From NCBI RefSeq assembly GCF_046035435.1, contig NZ_JBFNFH010000022.1: a stretch of 25,192 bases of DNA. One strand, given 5' to 3'. Below the pieces are notes generated by a model. That model made no database searches, was not told the origin of the DNA, and worked only from the letters and a program-made list of their open reading frames with translations. A program made the position numbers and the translations under genes. Source of the stretch: Helcococcus bovis (GTDB taxonomy: Bacteria > Bacillota > Clostridia > Tissierellales > Peptoniphilaceae). Shown here one piece after another: positions 6,550 through 14,071 of this stretch. Numbering within the stretch: position 1 is the stretch's first letter; each line of letters begins with the position of its first letter.

Positions 6550-8373
6550 ATGTTGAATTATTTATTTAAGGAAAAACAAGGGAGATTTTTATTGCTGGGA
6601 ATTTTATTTACAGTAATAGGATTTATATTAGAATTTTTGAAGGTAAATATGAGCAAATATTCTTTTTACATTGCCATGATTTTTTTGGGATATTATGCTA
6701 CTAAAAATACCTTCTTAAGTTCTATAAAAGAAAAAAAATTAAATGTTGATTTATTAATGATTTTAGCTTCAGTTGGAGCAGTATTAATAAACTATGAATC
6801 AGAAGGAGCAATGCTATTATTAATCTTTGCAGGAGCTGAAGTTTTAGAAAATTATATATCTGGAAGATCAGTTAAAGAAATAAATGAATTAATAAAACAT
6901 GTTCCACAAAAAGCTAAAGTTTTGAATTTAGATGGTACTACAATAATTGTTAATACCGATGATTTACAAATTGGTGATATTTGTGTTATTTCAAAAGGTG
7001 ATCAATTACCAATTGATGGTATTGTAGACAGAACTGTAAGCATAAATGAATCTTCATTAACAGGTGAGGCAATGCCCGTTACAAAAGAGAAAGGTCAAGA
7101 AGCTTTTGCTGGAACAATTAATGAAGGGGATTCATTTAATTTAGTAGTTAGTAAACTTAAGAAAGACACTGTATTTTCAAATATTATAAAAATGGTAGAA
7201 AGTGCACAAAATAAAACTTCAAAAAGAGAAAAAATGTTAGAAAAATTAGAAGGTAGATATGTTATTAGTGTACTGATTTCAGTTCCTTTATTTATTATTA
7301 TGCTTTATTATTTTAGAAATATGACATTTGAACAAGCATTTTACAGAGGAATGGTACTTTTAACCGTTGCTAGTCCATGTGCATTAGTAGCGTCTGCTAC
7401 ACCTGCAACACTAAGTGCAATTAGTAATAGTGCTAAAAATGGTATTTTATTTAAGGATTCTAGAGCAATGGAATTATTAGGTCAAATGGATATTTTAGCT
7501 ACAGATAAAACAGGCACATTGACAAATGGTGAATTTGAAGTTATAGATTATGTAATTCCTGATGAATTATTAAAAATAATAGTTTATATTGAACAAAATA
7601 CAAATCATCCGATTGCAGAAGGAATATTGAAAAAATTTGAAAATATTAAAACTGATGGAATTAACGGACAAGTTCAAGAAGTTGCTGGATGTGGATTGAA
7701 AATGGTAAATATTAAAATAGGTAATTTTCCAGAATTTAAGACATATAAAGATGAAAAAGAATTTTTACAATTGAATAAAGATAATAATACTATTTCATTC
7801 ATATCTAAAGATGAAGAAATAGTTGGATATATTATTTTAGCTGATACAATTAGAGAAACATCTCTAGAAGCTATAAATAATTTTAGAATTGATAATGTAG
7901 ATGTACAAATGTTAACGGGTGATAATGATAAGGTTGCAAAAAAAATTGCTGATCAATTAAATATAAAAAATTATGTTGCAAATTGTTTTCCAGAGGATAA
8001 ATTAAAGTATATAAATGATAAAATTTATTTAAATAAGATTGTTGCCATGATTGGAGATGGCATCAATGATGCTCCATCACTTGCAAATTCAGATATAGGT
8101 ATTGGAATGGGAAGTGGTAGTTCAATTGCTATGGAATCATCAGATATAGTTATAGTTAAAAATGATTTAAACAAACTATATCATAGCTTTAAGCTAAGTA
8201 GAAAGTTAAGTAAGATTATTAAACAAAATATAATATTCTCGATTTCTGTAATAATCATTCTAATTGTATTAAATTTATTTGGATTACTAGATTTACCAAC
8301 AGGAGTAATTTTCCATGAAGGGTCAACAATTCTTGTAATATTAAATGGTTTAAGACTATTATCATTTAAATAA
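6550..8373 (+). CDS. P1B-4-type heavy-metal-exporting P-type ATPase
   Basis: Polytopic membrane pump of 607 aa that exports transition metals with ATP. Motifs: actuator loop TGEA about 171-174, metal-site SPC (275-277), phosphorylation site DKTGT with Asp319, TGDND about 457, hinge GDGINDAP (502-509) and HEGST (589-593) in the last membrane region. SPC in the pump core with HEGxT near the C-terminus defines subgroup P1B-4 (cobalt, zinc, iron or related ions) rather than CPC-type copper or cadmium/zinc pumps. There is no N-terminal metal-binding domain, as is common in this subgroup. AAGGGAG precedes the ATG. The NiCo-like leader points to Ni/Co-induced expression. The exact metal is inferred. 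Confidence 0.9.
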   Translation: MLNYLFKEKQGRFLLLGILFTVIGFILEFLKVNMSKYSFYIAMIFLGYYATKNTFLSSIKEKKLNVDLLMILASVGAVLINYESEGAMLLLIFAGAEVLENYISGRSVKEINELIKHVPQKAKVLNLDGTTIIVNTDDLQIGDICVISKGDQLPIDGIVDRTVSINESSLTGEAMPVTKEKGQEAFAGTINEGDSFNLVVSKLKKDTVFSNIIKMVESAQNKTSKREKMLEKLEGRYVISVLISVPLFIIMLYYFRNMTFEQAFYRGMVLLTVASPCALVASATPATLSAISNSAKNGILFKDSRAMELLGQMDILATDKTGTLTNGEFEVIDYVIPDELLKIIVYIEQNTNHPIAEGILKKFENIKTDGINGQVQEVAGCGLKMVNIKIGNFPEFKTYKDEKEFLQLNKDNNTISFISKDEEIVGYIILADTIRETSLEAINNFRIDNVDVQMLTGDNDKVAKKIADQLNIKNYVANCFPEDKLKYINDKIYLNKIVAMIGDGINDAPSLANSDIGIGMGSGSSIAMESSDIVIVKNDLNKLYHSFKLSRKLSKIIKQNIIFSISVIIILIVLNLFGLLDLPTGVIFHEGSTILVILNGLRLLSFK

Positions 8374-8376
8374 ATT

Positions 8377-8405
8377 TTGCATATTCAAAAATATTGTTAT
8401 ATACT
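8377..8405 (+). promoter_or_regulatory. Putative promoter of the SH3-repeat protein gene
   Basis: TTGCAT (8377-8382), 17 bp, TATACT (8400-8405), 38 bp before the start codon. No terminator is visible between it and the ATPase gene. Confidence 0.5.
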
Positions 8406-8443
8406 ATAACTAAGTATAATTGTTTAATTTATAGGAGTTTAGA

Positions 8444-10162
8444 ATGAATACAGGAGACTATATCAAAAAAGGGAGCTTAGTTACACTGTCTGCAGCAGTA
8501 TTGTTATCTCAATCTGTTGTATTTGCAGAAGAATATAAACTTAATAATAGTGTTCAAGTTTATAGTGAAGCTATTAATGCTAAAAATAGAATAAATAGTA
8601 TTAAAACCTTTCCTAAAGGAAAATATTATATATTTAAAAAAGATTATGGAATGTTAAATATCTCTAAAAAGGAAAATGTACAGGGATTATGGATAAATCC
8701 AAAAGACAATATAGAATTAAATATAAATAATTTATATGAAGATGGGAATATCGGGGAAGAGTTTGTATTATCGGAAGAAGTTTTGGGATATATGAGTTCT
8801 GATGATGCAGTTTCTGATAAAAATCCTGTTAATACAGTTTTTCCAGCAATATATAAAATATATAATAAATCTAAAGGAATGATTAATATTACTTTAGATG
8901 AAGGTCAACCAGGTACATGGATAAACCCTAATAAAACATTAAGTTCTAAAATTGAAACAATAAATGTTGATAAAATTAATTTAGATACAAAATTAGATGG
9001 TTATATGAATGCAGATGATGCAAATAATTTTGAAAATAGTGTTACAATTGTGGAACCAGGTTCATATTATATTTATAGAAGCTATAACGGAATGATAAAT
9101 GTAACAATGATTAAAGATGAACCAGGGGTATGGATAAATCCAAAAAATGTAAAATTTGAAAATAATCATTCAAAAACTGCTGTAAAATCTGAAAAAGTTA
9201 AATATGAAAATATTGAGAATCAAAAAGGAGACTATACTTTAAGAGAAAATACAAAAGCTTATAGTTCATTGAGTGATGCTAAAACCCAAACTAATTCTAT
9301 CGAAAGTTTAGAAAAAGGAAGATATTATATTTTTGAATTATCAGATGGAATGATTAATTTATCAAAAAATGAGAATGATTCAGGAGTATGGATAAATCCT
9401 AAAGAAAATGTTAACAAAGTTAAAACTTCAAACTTTATAAATGAATCAATTAAAATTGGTAACTCAGACAATAAGGTTGAGGATGTCGTAGAAAAATATA
9501 TAGCAAATGATGTATCTAAAAAAGAAATAAAAGATTTAGGGTTCGACTATAATGAAGTATTAGAAAAAACTAAAGAAAAACTTTCTGAAAATAAAAATGA
9601 TGAAGTTATAAAAGTTGAGTCTAATTCTGATAAAAATGTTCTTTTAGAAATTGATAGCTCAAATAAAGTAAAAGAAATTTATGATAAACAAGTAGAAGCT
9701 ATTAAAGAAGATAAACAAGAAAAAAATGAAAAAAATGCATCTGATAAAGATTTGCAGGAAAAGTCTGAAAAAAATACTGAGAATTCTAATAGTGAAGAAG
9801 ATTCTTTGGTAAATAAAGATAATATTTTCAGTACAAATAGAGAGAATAAAACAGAAAGTAAATCTGAAATTAAACCTGAAGAAAAAATAAATGAAGAAAA
9901 TATTGAAATTAAGATTACAGAACCTAAAGAAAATATTTTAGATGAAGACCAATCTTCTGATAATTCTGGTTTTGTAAAAGGAGAAAAATTTGTTTTAGAT
10001 AAGGAAACAGATGGATATGTTAGAGCTGAAGATGCTTTATTAAAGGTTAATAAAGTAAATACTTTACAACCTGGAGAATACATTATTTATAAAACAAATT
10101 CAGGAATGATAAACATTACTAAAGTAGAAAATAATTTAGGGATGTGGATTAATCCAAAATAG
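8444..10162 (+). CDS. Secreted protein with five SH3-like (WINP) repeats
   Basis: Exported protein of 572 aa; the signal peptide probably ends at VFA-E (about residue 28). It has five homologous units of about 55-60 residues, each ending GM(I/L)N(I/V/L)...G.WINP: about 31-91, 105-163, 174-233, 261-321 and 511-572. Similar units occur as wall-binding SH3-like modules in amidases of Gram-positive anaerobic cocci. Units 4 and 5 are separated by a Lys/Glu/Asn-rich low-complexity spacer (about 323-505), probably extended or coiled. There is no catalytic domain, LPXTG motif or C-terminal anchor, so attachment is probably through the repeats themselves. The role is unknown: perhaps wall scaffold, adhesin or a targeting protein for hydrolases. 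AGGAG precedes the ATG. Confidence 0.75.
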   Translation: MNTGDYIKKGSLVTLSAAVLLSQSVVFAEEYKLNNSVQVYSEAINAKNRINSIKTFPKGKYYIFKKDYGMLNISKKENVQGLWINPKDNIELNINNLYEDGNIGEEFVLSEEVLGYMSSDDAVSDKNPVNTVFPAIYKIYNKSKGMINITLDEGQPGTWINPNKTLSSKIETINVDKINLDTKLDGYMNADDANNFENSVTIVEPGSYYIYRSYNGMINVTMIKDEPGVWINPKNVKFENNHSKTAVKSEKVKYENIENQKGDYTLRENTKAYSSLSDAKTQTNSIESLEKGRYYIFELSDGMINLSKNENDSGVWINPKENVNKVKTSNFINESIKIGNSDNKVEDVVEKYIANDVSKKEIKDLGFDYNEVLEKTKEKLSENKNDEVIKVESNSDKNVLLEIDSSNKVKEIYDKQVEAIKEDKQEKNEKNASDKDLQEKSEKNTENSNSEEDSLVNKDNIFSTNRENKTESKSEIKPEEKINEENIEIKITEPKENILDEDQSSDNSGFVKGEKFVLDKETDGYVRAEDALLKVNKVNTLQPGEYIIYKTNSGMINITKVENNLGMWINPK

Positions 10163-10172
10163 TATATAATAG

Positions 10173-10207
10173 TAGGTGATAGTTTATTCTGTCACCTATA
10201 TTTTTTT
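10173..10207 (+). terminator. Intrinsic terminator after the SH3-repeat gene
   Basis: Hairpin TAGGTGATAG / CTGTCACCTA (one G-T pair) with a 6-nt loop, followed by seven T. It lies 10 bp after the stop. A TATAAT at 10165-10170 directly before it could instead start a transcript that carries this hairpin at its 5' end, since the next gene begins only 11 bp beyond the T-run. Confidence 0.75.
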
Positions 10208-10217
10208 AGGAGGAAAA

Positions 10218-11501
10218 ATGATATTAAATGATAAAGAGATTATGGATGATTTATTAGGATTTTTAGACAAGTCAGTTTCTATGTATCATTCAACATTAAA
10301 TTCAGCTGAAATTTTAAAAAATGCTGGATTTGAAAAATTAGAATTAGCTGAAAAATGGAATTTAAAAAAGCAAGGAAAATATTATTTAGTTGTAAATGAT
10401 TCTACAATAATCGGATTTGTAATTGGTAATGATGAAAAATCTGGATTTAAGATTATTGGAGCTCATACAGATTCTCCAGGATTTAAGATTAAATCAAACC
10501 CAGTTATTAAACAGTTTGGTTATTTACAATTAAACACAGAAGTATATGGCGGACCAATTTTACAAAGCTGGTTTGATAGACCACTTTCAATTTCTGGTAG
10601 AGTTTTTGTTAAAGGTCAAACTTCACATACACCAGAAGTTAAATTATTAAACATAGATAAAAACTTATTGACAATACCTTCATTGGCTATTCATATGACA
10701 GGAGCTGATGAGAGAGGAAAAGTGCCAAATGCACAAACTCAAGCACTTCCAGTTATTGGATTGGGTGAAGATTTTGAATTAGACGAATTAATAGCACAAG
10801 AATTAAATGTAAATATAGATGATATTTTAAGTCATGATTTATTCTTGTATAGTAGAGAAAAAGCTACATTTTTAGGTGTTAATGGAGAGTTTTATCAATC
10901 AGGTAAAATTGATAATTTAGGCATGATTCATGCAGGATTAGTTTCTATCATAAATGCTGAAGCATCTGATAGTACACAAATTTTTGTTGGATTTGACAAT
11001 GAAGAAATAGGATCATCAACTCAACAAGGAGCAGCAAGTGCAATGTTTAAAGATGTTTTGAAAAAAATATCTTTATCACAAGGAAATGATGAACAAGATT
11101 TTATAAATCAAATTTATAAATCATATATGATTTCTGCAGATCAAGCGCATGCAATCCATCCAAATTATATATCAAAATCTGATCCTACAAATAGACCAAA
11201 ATTAAATGAAGGACCAGTAATTAAAGATTCAGCAAGAAAATCATATGCGACAGATTCATTTGGTAGAGCTGTTTTATTTGATATTGCAAAAAATAATGGT
11301 ATAGAATTACAAATGTTTCACAATAGATCAGATTTAAGAGGTGGTTCAACAATTGGTGCAATTATTGAAACAAACACAGGAATTAGAAATATCGATATTG
11401 GAAATCCAATGTTAGCAATGCATTCTATCAGTGAAATGGCTGGAACAAAAGATCAATTATTGATGATTAAGTTGATGAAGGCATTTTACGAATCAAAATA
11501 G
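10218..11501 (+). CDS. M18-family aminopeptidase
   Basis: Cytoplasmic zinc aminopeptidase of 427 aa that trims N-terminal, typically acidic or neutral, residues from peptides. Metal-site and active-site segments are clear: GAHTDSPGFKIKSNP, FDNEEIGSSTQQGA, SADQAHAIHPNY and RGGSTIGAI near the C-terminus; the QSWFDRPLSISGRV segment is also typical of M18. The start at 10218 is chosen because AGGAGG lies 6 bp upstream; an in-frame ATG at 10176 lies inside the preceding terminator hairpin and adds non-family residues. deoD follows after 67 bp in the same direction and may be co-transcribed. Confidence 0.93.
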   Translation: MILNDKEIMDDLLGFLDKSVSMYHSTLNSAEILKNAGFEKLELAEKWNLKKQGKYYLVVNDSTIIGFVIGNDEKSGFKIIGAHTDSPGFKIKSNPVIKQFGYLQLNTEVYGGPILQSWFDRPLSISGRVFVKGQTSHTPEVKLLNIDKNLLTIPSLAIHMTGADERGKVPNAQTQALPVIGLGEDFELDELIAQELNVNIDDILSHDLFLYSREKATFLGVNGEFYQSGKIDNLGMIHAGLVSIINAEASDSTQIFVGFDNEEIGSSTQQGAASAMFKDVLKKISLSQGNDEQDFINQIYKSYMISADQAHAIHPNYISKSDPTNRPKLNEGPVIKDSARKSYATDSFGRAVLFDIAKNNGIELQMFHNRSDLRGGSTIGAIIETNTGIRNIDIGNPMLAMHSISEMAGTKDQLLMIKLMKAFYESK

Positions 11502-11568
11502 TTAAGAAAAATATAAGATGAAGATAATTTATCTAATTTATTAAAAATTATAAAAAATAGGAGGAGAA

Positions 11569-12273
11569 ATGATACCAACACCACATATAGGAGCAACAAG
11601 CAAAGATCAAATCGCAGATACAGTTTTAATGCCGGGAGATCCAAAGAGAGCCAAATTTATAGCAGATACATTTTTAGAAAATGTAGAACAATTTAATGAT
11701 GTTAGAGGAATGTTAGGATTTACAGGAACATATAAAGGAAAAAGAGTTTCTGTAATGGGTTCAGGTATGGGAATACCATCAGCAATGATTTATTACCATG
11801 AATTATTTGCATTTTATGATGTAAAGACAATTATAAGAGTAGGTACTGCAGGTGGATTACAGCCAAATCTTAAAGTGAGGGATATTATTGTAGCGACAGC
11901 TGCAAATACACCTTCATCAGTTGTTAGAGGGAAATTTGGTGAGATACAATTTGCTCCAACAGCAACATTTGATTTAGTATTGAAGGCACATGAATATGCA
12001 AAGAAAAATAATTTAAATGCATATTTTGGAACAGTTTTATCAAGTGATGAATTTTATAGAAAATGGGATAATGGAGAAATTGAAAATTTGATTAAGTATA
12101 AAACACTAGGAATTGAAATGGAAGCTGCAGGATTATACATGTCTGCATTAGAAAATGGAAAACAAGCATTATGTATTTGCACAGTTTCTGACAATAGCGA
12201 AGGAGAAGATTCAGCAGAAGTTAGAGAAAAAGCTTATACAGAAATGATGGAAATGGCATTGGAAATAGCATAA
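11569..12273 (+). CDS. deoD: Purine-nucleoside phosphorylase, DeoD type
   Basis: Phosphorolytic cleavage of purine (deoxy)nucleosides to base and (deoxy)ribose-1-phosphate, in purine salvage. It has 234 aa, typical of the hexameric bacterial form. Motifs: N-terminal TPHIGA histidine, phosphate-binding LMPGDPKRAKFIA, GSGMGIPS, VGTAGGLQ, the ribose-binding EMEAAGLY and the catalytic-aspartate motif TVSDNSEGE. AGGAGG precedes the ATG. No other deo-operon gene lies nearby. Confidence 0.96.
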   Translation: MIPTPHIGATSKDQIADTVLMPGDPKRAKFIADTFLENVEQFNDVRGMLGFTGTYKGKRVSVMGSGMGIPSAMIYYHELFAFYDVKTIIRVGTAGGLQPNLKVRDIIVATAANTPSSVVRGKFGEIQFAPTATFDLVLKAHEYAKKNNLNAYFGTVLSSDEFYRKWDNGEIENLIKYKTLGIEMEAAGLYMSALENGKQALCICTVSDNSEGEDSAEVREKAYTEMMEMALEIA

Positions 12274-12297
12274 AATTTATATGTTTTGATAAAAGTA

Positions 12298-12402
12298 ATT
12301 ACGGACAAAAGTTGTAATAAAGCGTATTTCATCTGCTTTTTTTGAATAAAATGATGAAAAATTACGGATGAAATTAAGAAAATGGAAGATGTTGTCTGCT
12401 TT
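12298..12402. repeat. Two degenerate direct repeats, ATTACGGA...TCTGCTTT
   Basis: Two 42-nt units at 12298-12339 and 12361-12402 align without gaps at about 64% identity. They share identical ends, ATTACGGA and TCTGCTTT, and have a 63-bp period. They lie in the deoD-yitT intergenic stretch, which shows no gene. Nature unknown. Confidence 0.4.
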
Positions 12403-12464
12403 AAAAAAAATACAGAAGTACTTATAAAGATAGAGCCTATATTTAAGATTATTATGTATAAAAC

Positions 12465-12517
12465 AAAAACTTGCTTAGATAATCAAAGTAAAATTTGAAA
12501 ATCTAAGCAAGTTTTTT
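12465..12517. terminator. Bidirectional terminator between deoD and the YitT-family gene
   Basis: A 16-bp perfect stem (AAAAACTTGCTTAGAT at 12465-12480 against 12501-12516) with a 20-nt loop gives T-runs on both strands. On the minus strand it overlaps the YitT-gene stop codon. Confidence 0.85.
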
Positions 12518-13409
12518 AACTTACAAAATGGAATCCTTTACCAACAATTTGGCTAGTGTTTAATATTGTAATAAAGCAATTAGGGTCATGTTTTCTTGCA
12601 AAGTCTCTTAATAAAACTCCTTCGTAATTGCTTACTGCAACATTTATCATTATTTTTTCTTTATTTAAATAAATGCCAACGCAGCTGAATTTTGTACCAC
12701 CTCTATGTAAATCTTTTTTGATAAATTCAACAATTTCATCTGGGTACTCTGTAACGATTGAAAATAGTTTTACCCTATTTATATTTTCTATAGTGATGTC
12801 TATTAAGAATGCTTTTGCAATTAAACCTAACATCGCAAGCAAACCAGTTAAAGCTCCAAATATTTTAAATGACAAAGCAGTAATTAAAATATCACTTACC
12901 AACAATGCTCTACCAATATCCATTGATGTATATTTTTTTAATATCATTGCAACTATATCTGTACCACCTGATGAAGCTTTACAGTTAAATAATAATCCAC
13001 CACCAATTCCTGGAAGTAGAACTGCATAAATTAATTCTAAAAGTGGTTGATCTGTGAATGGTTTTGTTATTGGATAACAAATTGAGAAAAATTGTACCAA
13101 TAATGAAATCATTACCGTTGCATATGCTGTCTTTATACCGAAATTTTTTCCAAAGAAAAACACACCAATTGCTAATAAAATCATATTAAATATCAAGTTA
13201 AATGTGGCCGCATTCATACTAGGAAATACTGCGTGTAAAATAACAGATATTCCGGAAACTCCACCAATTGCAAAATGGTTTGGAAACTTAAAATAGTATA
13301 CACCAATTGCTGTAAGTAAAATACCAATGTTTAATAATATAAACTCTTTTTGCTTAGACATTGGTTTATGTTCTTGACCTAATTTTGGTCGAAGAGATAT
13401 TTTTTTCAT
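12516..13409 (-). CDS. YitT family membrane protein with DUF2179 C-terminus
   Basis: Integral membrane protein of 297 aa. The N-terminal half has about five or six hydrophobic segments with family hallmarks: AIGVYYFKFPNHFAIGGVSGISVIL, NLIFNMILLAIG and LLFNCKASSGGTDIVAMIL. The C-terminal soluble part (about 220-297; RVKLFSIVTEYPDEIVEFI, HRGGTKFSCVG, VLRDFARKHDPNCFI) is the DUF2179 domain, a small alpha-beta fold. Function is unproven; transport is often suggested. The start at 13409 has AGGAG 9 bp upstream on this strand and matches the family N-terminus; extending to 13478 adds 23 atypical residues and would run through a promoter and a hairpin arm. It is convergent with deoD and divergent from the DUF898 gene. 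Confidence 0.88.
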   Translation of the reverse strand: MKKISLRPKLGQEHKPMSKQKEFILLNIGILLTAIGVYYFKFPNHFAIGGVSGISVILHAVFPSMNAATFNLIFNMILLAIGVFFFGKNFGIKTAYATVMISLLVQFFSICYPITKPFTDQPLLELIYAVLLPGIGGGLLFNCKASSGGTDIVAMILKKYTSMDIGRALLVSDILITALSFKIFGALTGLLAMLGLIAKAFLIDITIENINRVKLFSIVTEYPDEIVEFIKKDLHRGGTKFSCVGIYLNKEKIMINVAVSNYEGVLLRDFARKHDPNCFITILNTSQIVGKGFHFVS

Positions 13410-13440
13410 TATAATTGCTCCTAATAAATTAATAATATTG

Positions 13441-13470
13441 ATTATACCATTAAACAAAAATAAAGTGCAA
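13441..13470 (-). promoter_or_regulatory. Promoter of the YitT-family gene, -35 inside a hairpin arm
   Basis: Reading leftward: TTGCAC (13470-13465), 18 bp, extended -10 TGG-TATAAT (TATAAT at 13446-13441). The -35 lies within one arm of the 21-bp inverted repeat of hairpin element A, so a protein or structure at the repeat could affect transcription. Confidence 0.55.
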
Positions 13471-13528
13471 ACTTTCACGTCCTCGGACGAAGTCCTGCGG
13501 ATTGTTCAAGTTTGCACTTTATTTTTGT
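13454..13528 (-). other. Decorated hairpin element A (TCCGCAG...CGAGGA core)
   Basis: A 21-bp perfect inverted repeat (13454-13474 against 13508-13528) encloses a 33-nt GC-rich insert. Read on the minus strand the insert holds TCCGCAG, a small stem GGAC-TTC-GTCC, then CGAGGA, where TCC and GGA pair around an internal loop. The same core occurs in element B on the plus strand at 14016-14041 with different stems. The A/T-rich outer ends would give terminator-like T-runs in both directions, but no gene ends here. Confidence 0.7.
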
Positions 13529-13616
13529 GTGGAGAATAAATAATAATATAAATGTGTATATTCATTGGATATATATAATTAATACGTGTATATAATCATA
13601 AATTATCTAATCAAAA

Positions 13617-13645
13617 TTGATTTTATATTCCTAATAATGTATAAT
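13617..13645 (+). promoter_or_regulatory. Promoter of the DUF898 gene
   Basis: TTGATT (13617-13622), 17 bp, TATAAT (13640-13645), 30 bp before the start codon. Confidence 0.65.
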
Positions 13646-13674
13646 AAGTGCATTATATTAGAGGAGGAAATAAT

Positions 13675-13980
13675 ATGAATGAATCAAGTTTTGACGGTGG
13701 TGTTTTAGGATATTATGGTACTGTTATTTTATGTATATTGATATCTTTTTGTACATTCATGATAGGATTACCATGGGCTATTGTTATATATAAAAAATGG
13801 GAAACTAGACATACTATCATTGATGGTAAGAAATTATCATTTGATGGAACAGGAACACAATTATTTGGTAATTATATTAAATGGTGGTTATTATCTATAA
13901 TAACATTTGGAATATATGGTTTCTGGGTAAAAATTAAATTATTAAAATGGATTACAAAACATACACATTTTGTAAACTAA
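13675..13980 (+). CDS. Small DUF898 (YjgN-like) membrane protein
   Basis: A 101-aa protein with two long hydrophobic segments (about 10-36 and 66-85). Between and after them are the DUF898 hallmarks TRHTIIDGKKLSFDGTGTQLFGNYIKW and ITFGIYGFWVKIKLLKW, the second followed by KHTHF. It is a single-unit version of a family whose proteobacterial members are several times longer. Function is unknown. The start at 13675 follows GAGGAGG with 7-bp spacing; an in-frame ATG at 13648 lies upstream of that site. The gene stands alone between hairpin elements A and B, each in the outward orientation. Confidence 0.82.
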   Translation: MNESSFDGGVLGYYGTVILCILISFCTFMIGLPWAIVIYKKWETRHTIIDGKKLSFDGTGTQLFGNYIKWWLLSIITFGIYGFWVKIKLLKWITKHTHFVN

Positions 13981-13988
13981 AATAACAT

Positions 13989-14071
13989 AAAAAATAAATC
14001 TACCATTTAGCCACCTCCGCAGAGTTCACAGAACTCGAGGATCAGTGGAGTTAATGGTAGATTTATTTTTT
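13989..14071. terminator. Decorated hairpin element B, bidirectional terminator
   Basis: A 19-bp stem (13989-14007 against 14053-14071) with T-rich tails both ways separates the DUF898 gene from convergent asnA and touches the asnA stop codon. Its 45-nt loop is itself folded: CCAC...GTGG, then TCCGCAG, stem GAGTTC-ACA-GAACTC and CGAGGA. This core is shared with element A. An ordinary terminator would not need such a loop. Confidence 0.8.

Noticed and set aside
9679..10083. Minus-strand ORF of 134 codons
   Set aside because: It is antisense to the low-complexity spacer and last repeat of the SH3-repeat protein; the Ser/Phe-rich product reflects the A-rich sense strand and has no ribosome-binding site.
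12361..12498. Short open frame after deoD
   Set aside because: It has no start codon with a ribosome-binding site, runs through the terminator hairpin, and has no recognisable protein features.
12673..13029. Plus-strand ORF opposite the YitT-family gene
   Set aside because: It is antisense to a recognised membrane-protein gene and has no ribosome-binding site.
13454..13528. Riboswitch controlling the YitT-family gene
   Set aside because: A good extended -10 promoter with its -35 inside the hairpin places transcription start downstream of the element, so it would not be in the leader.
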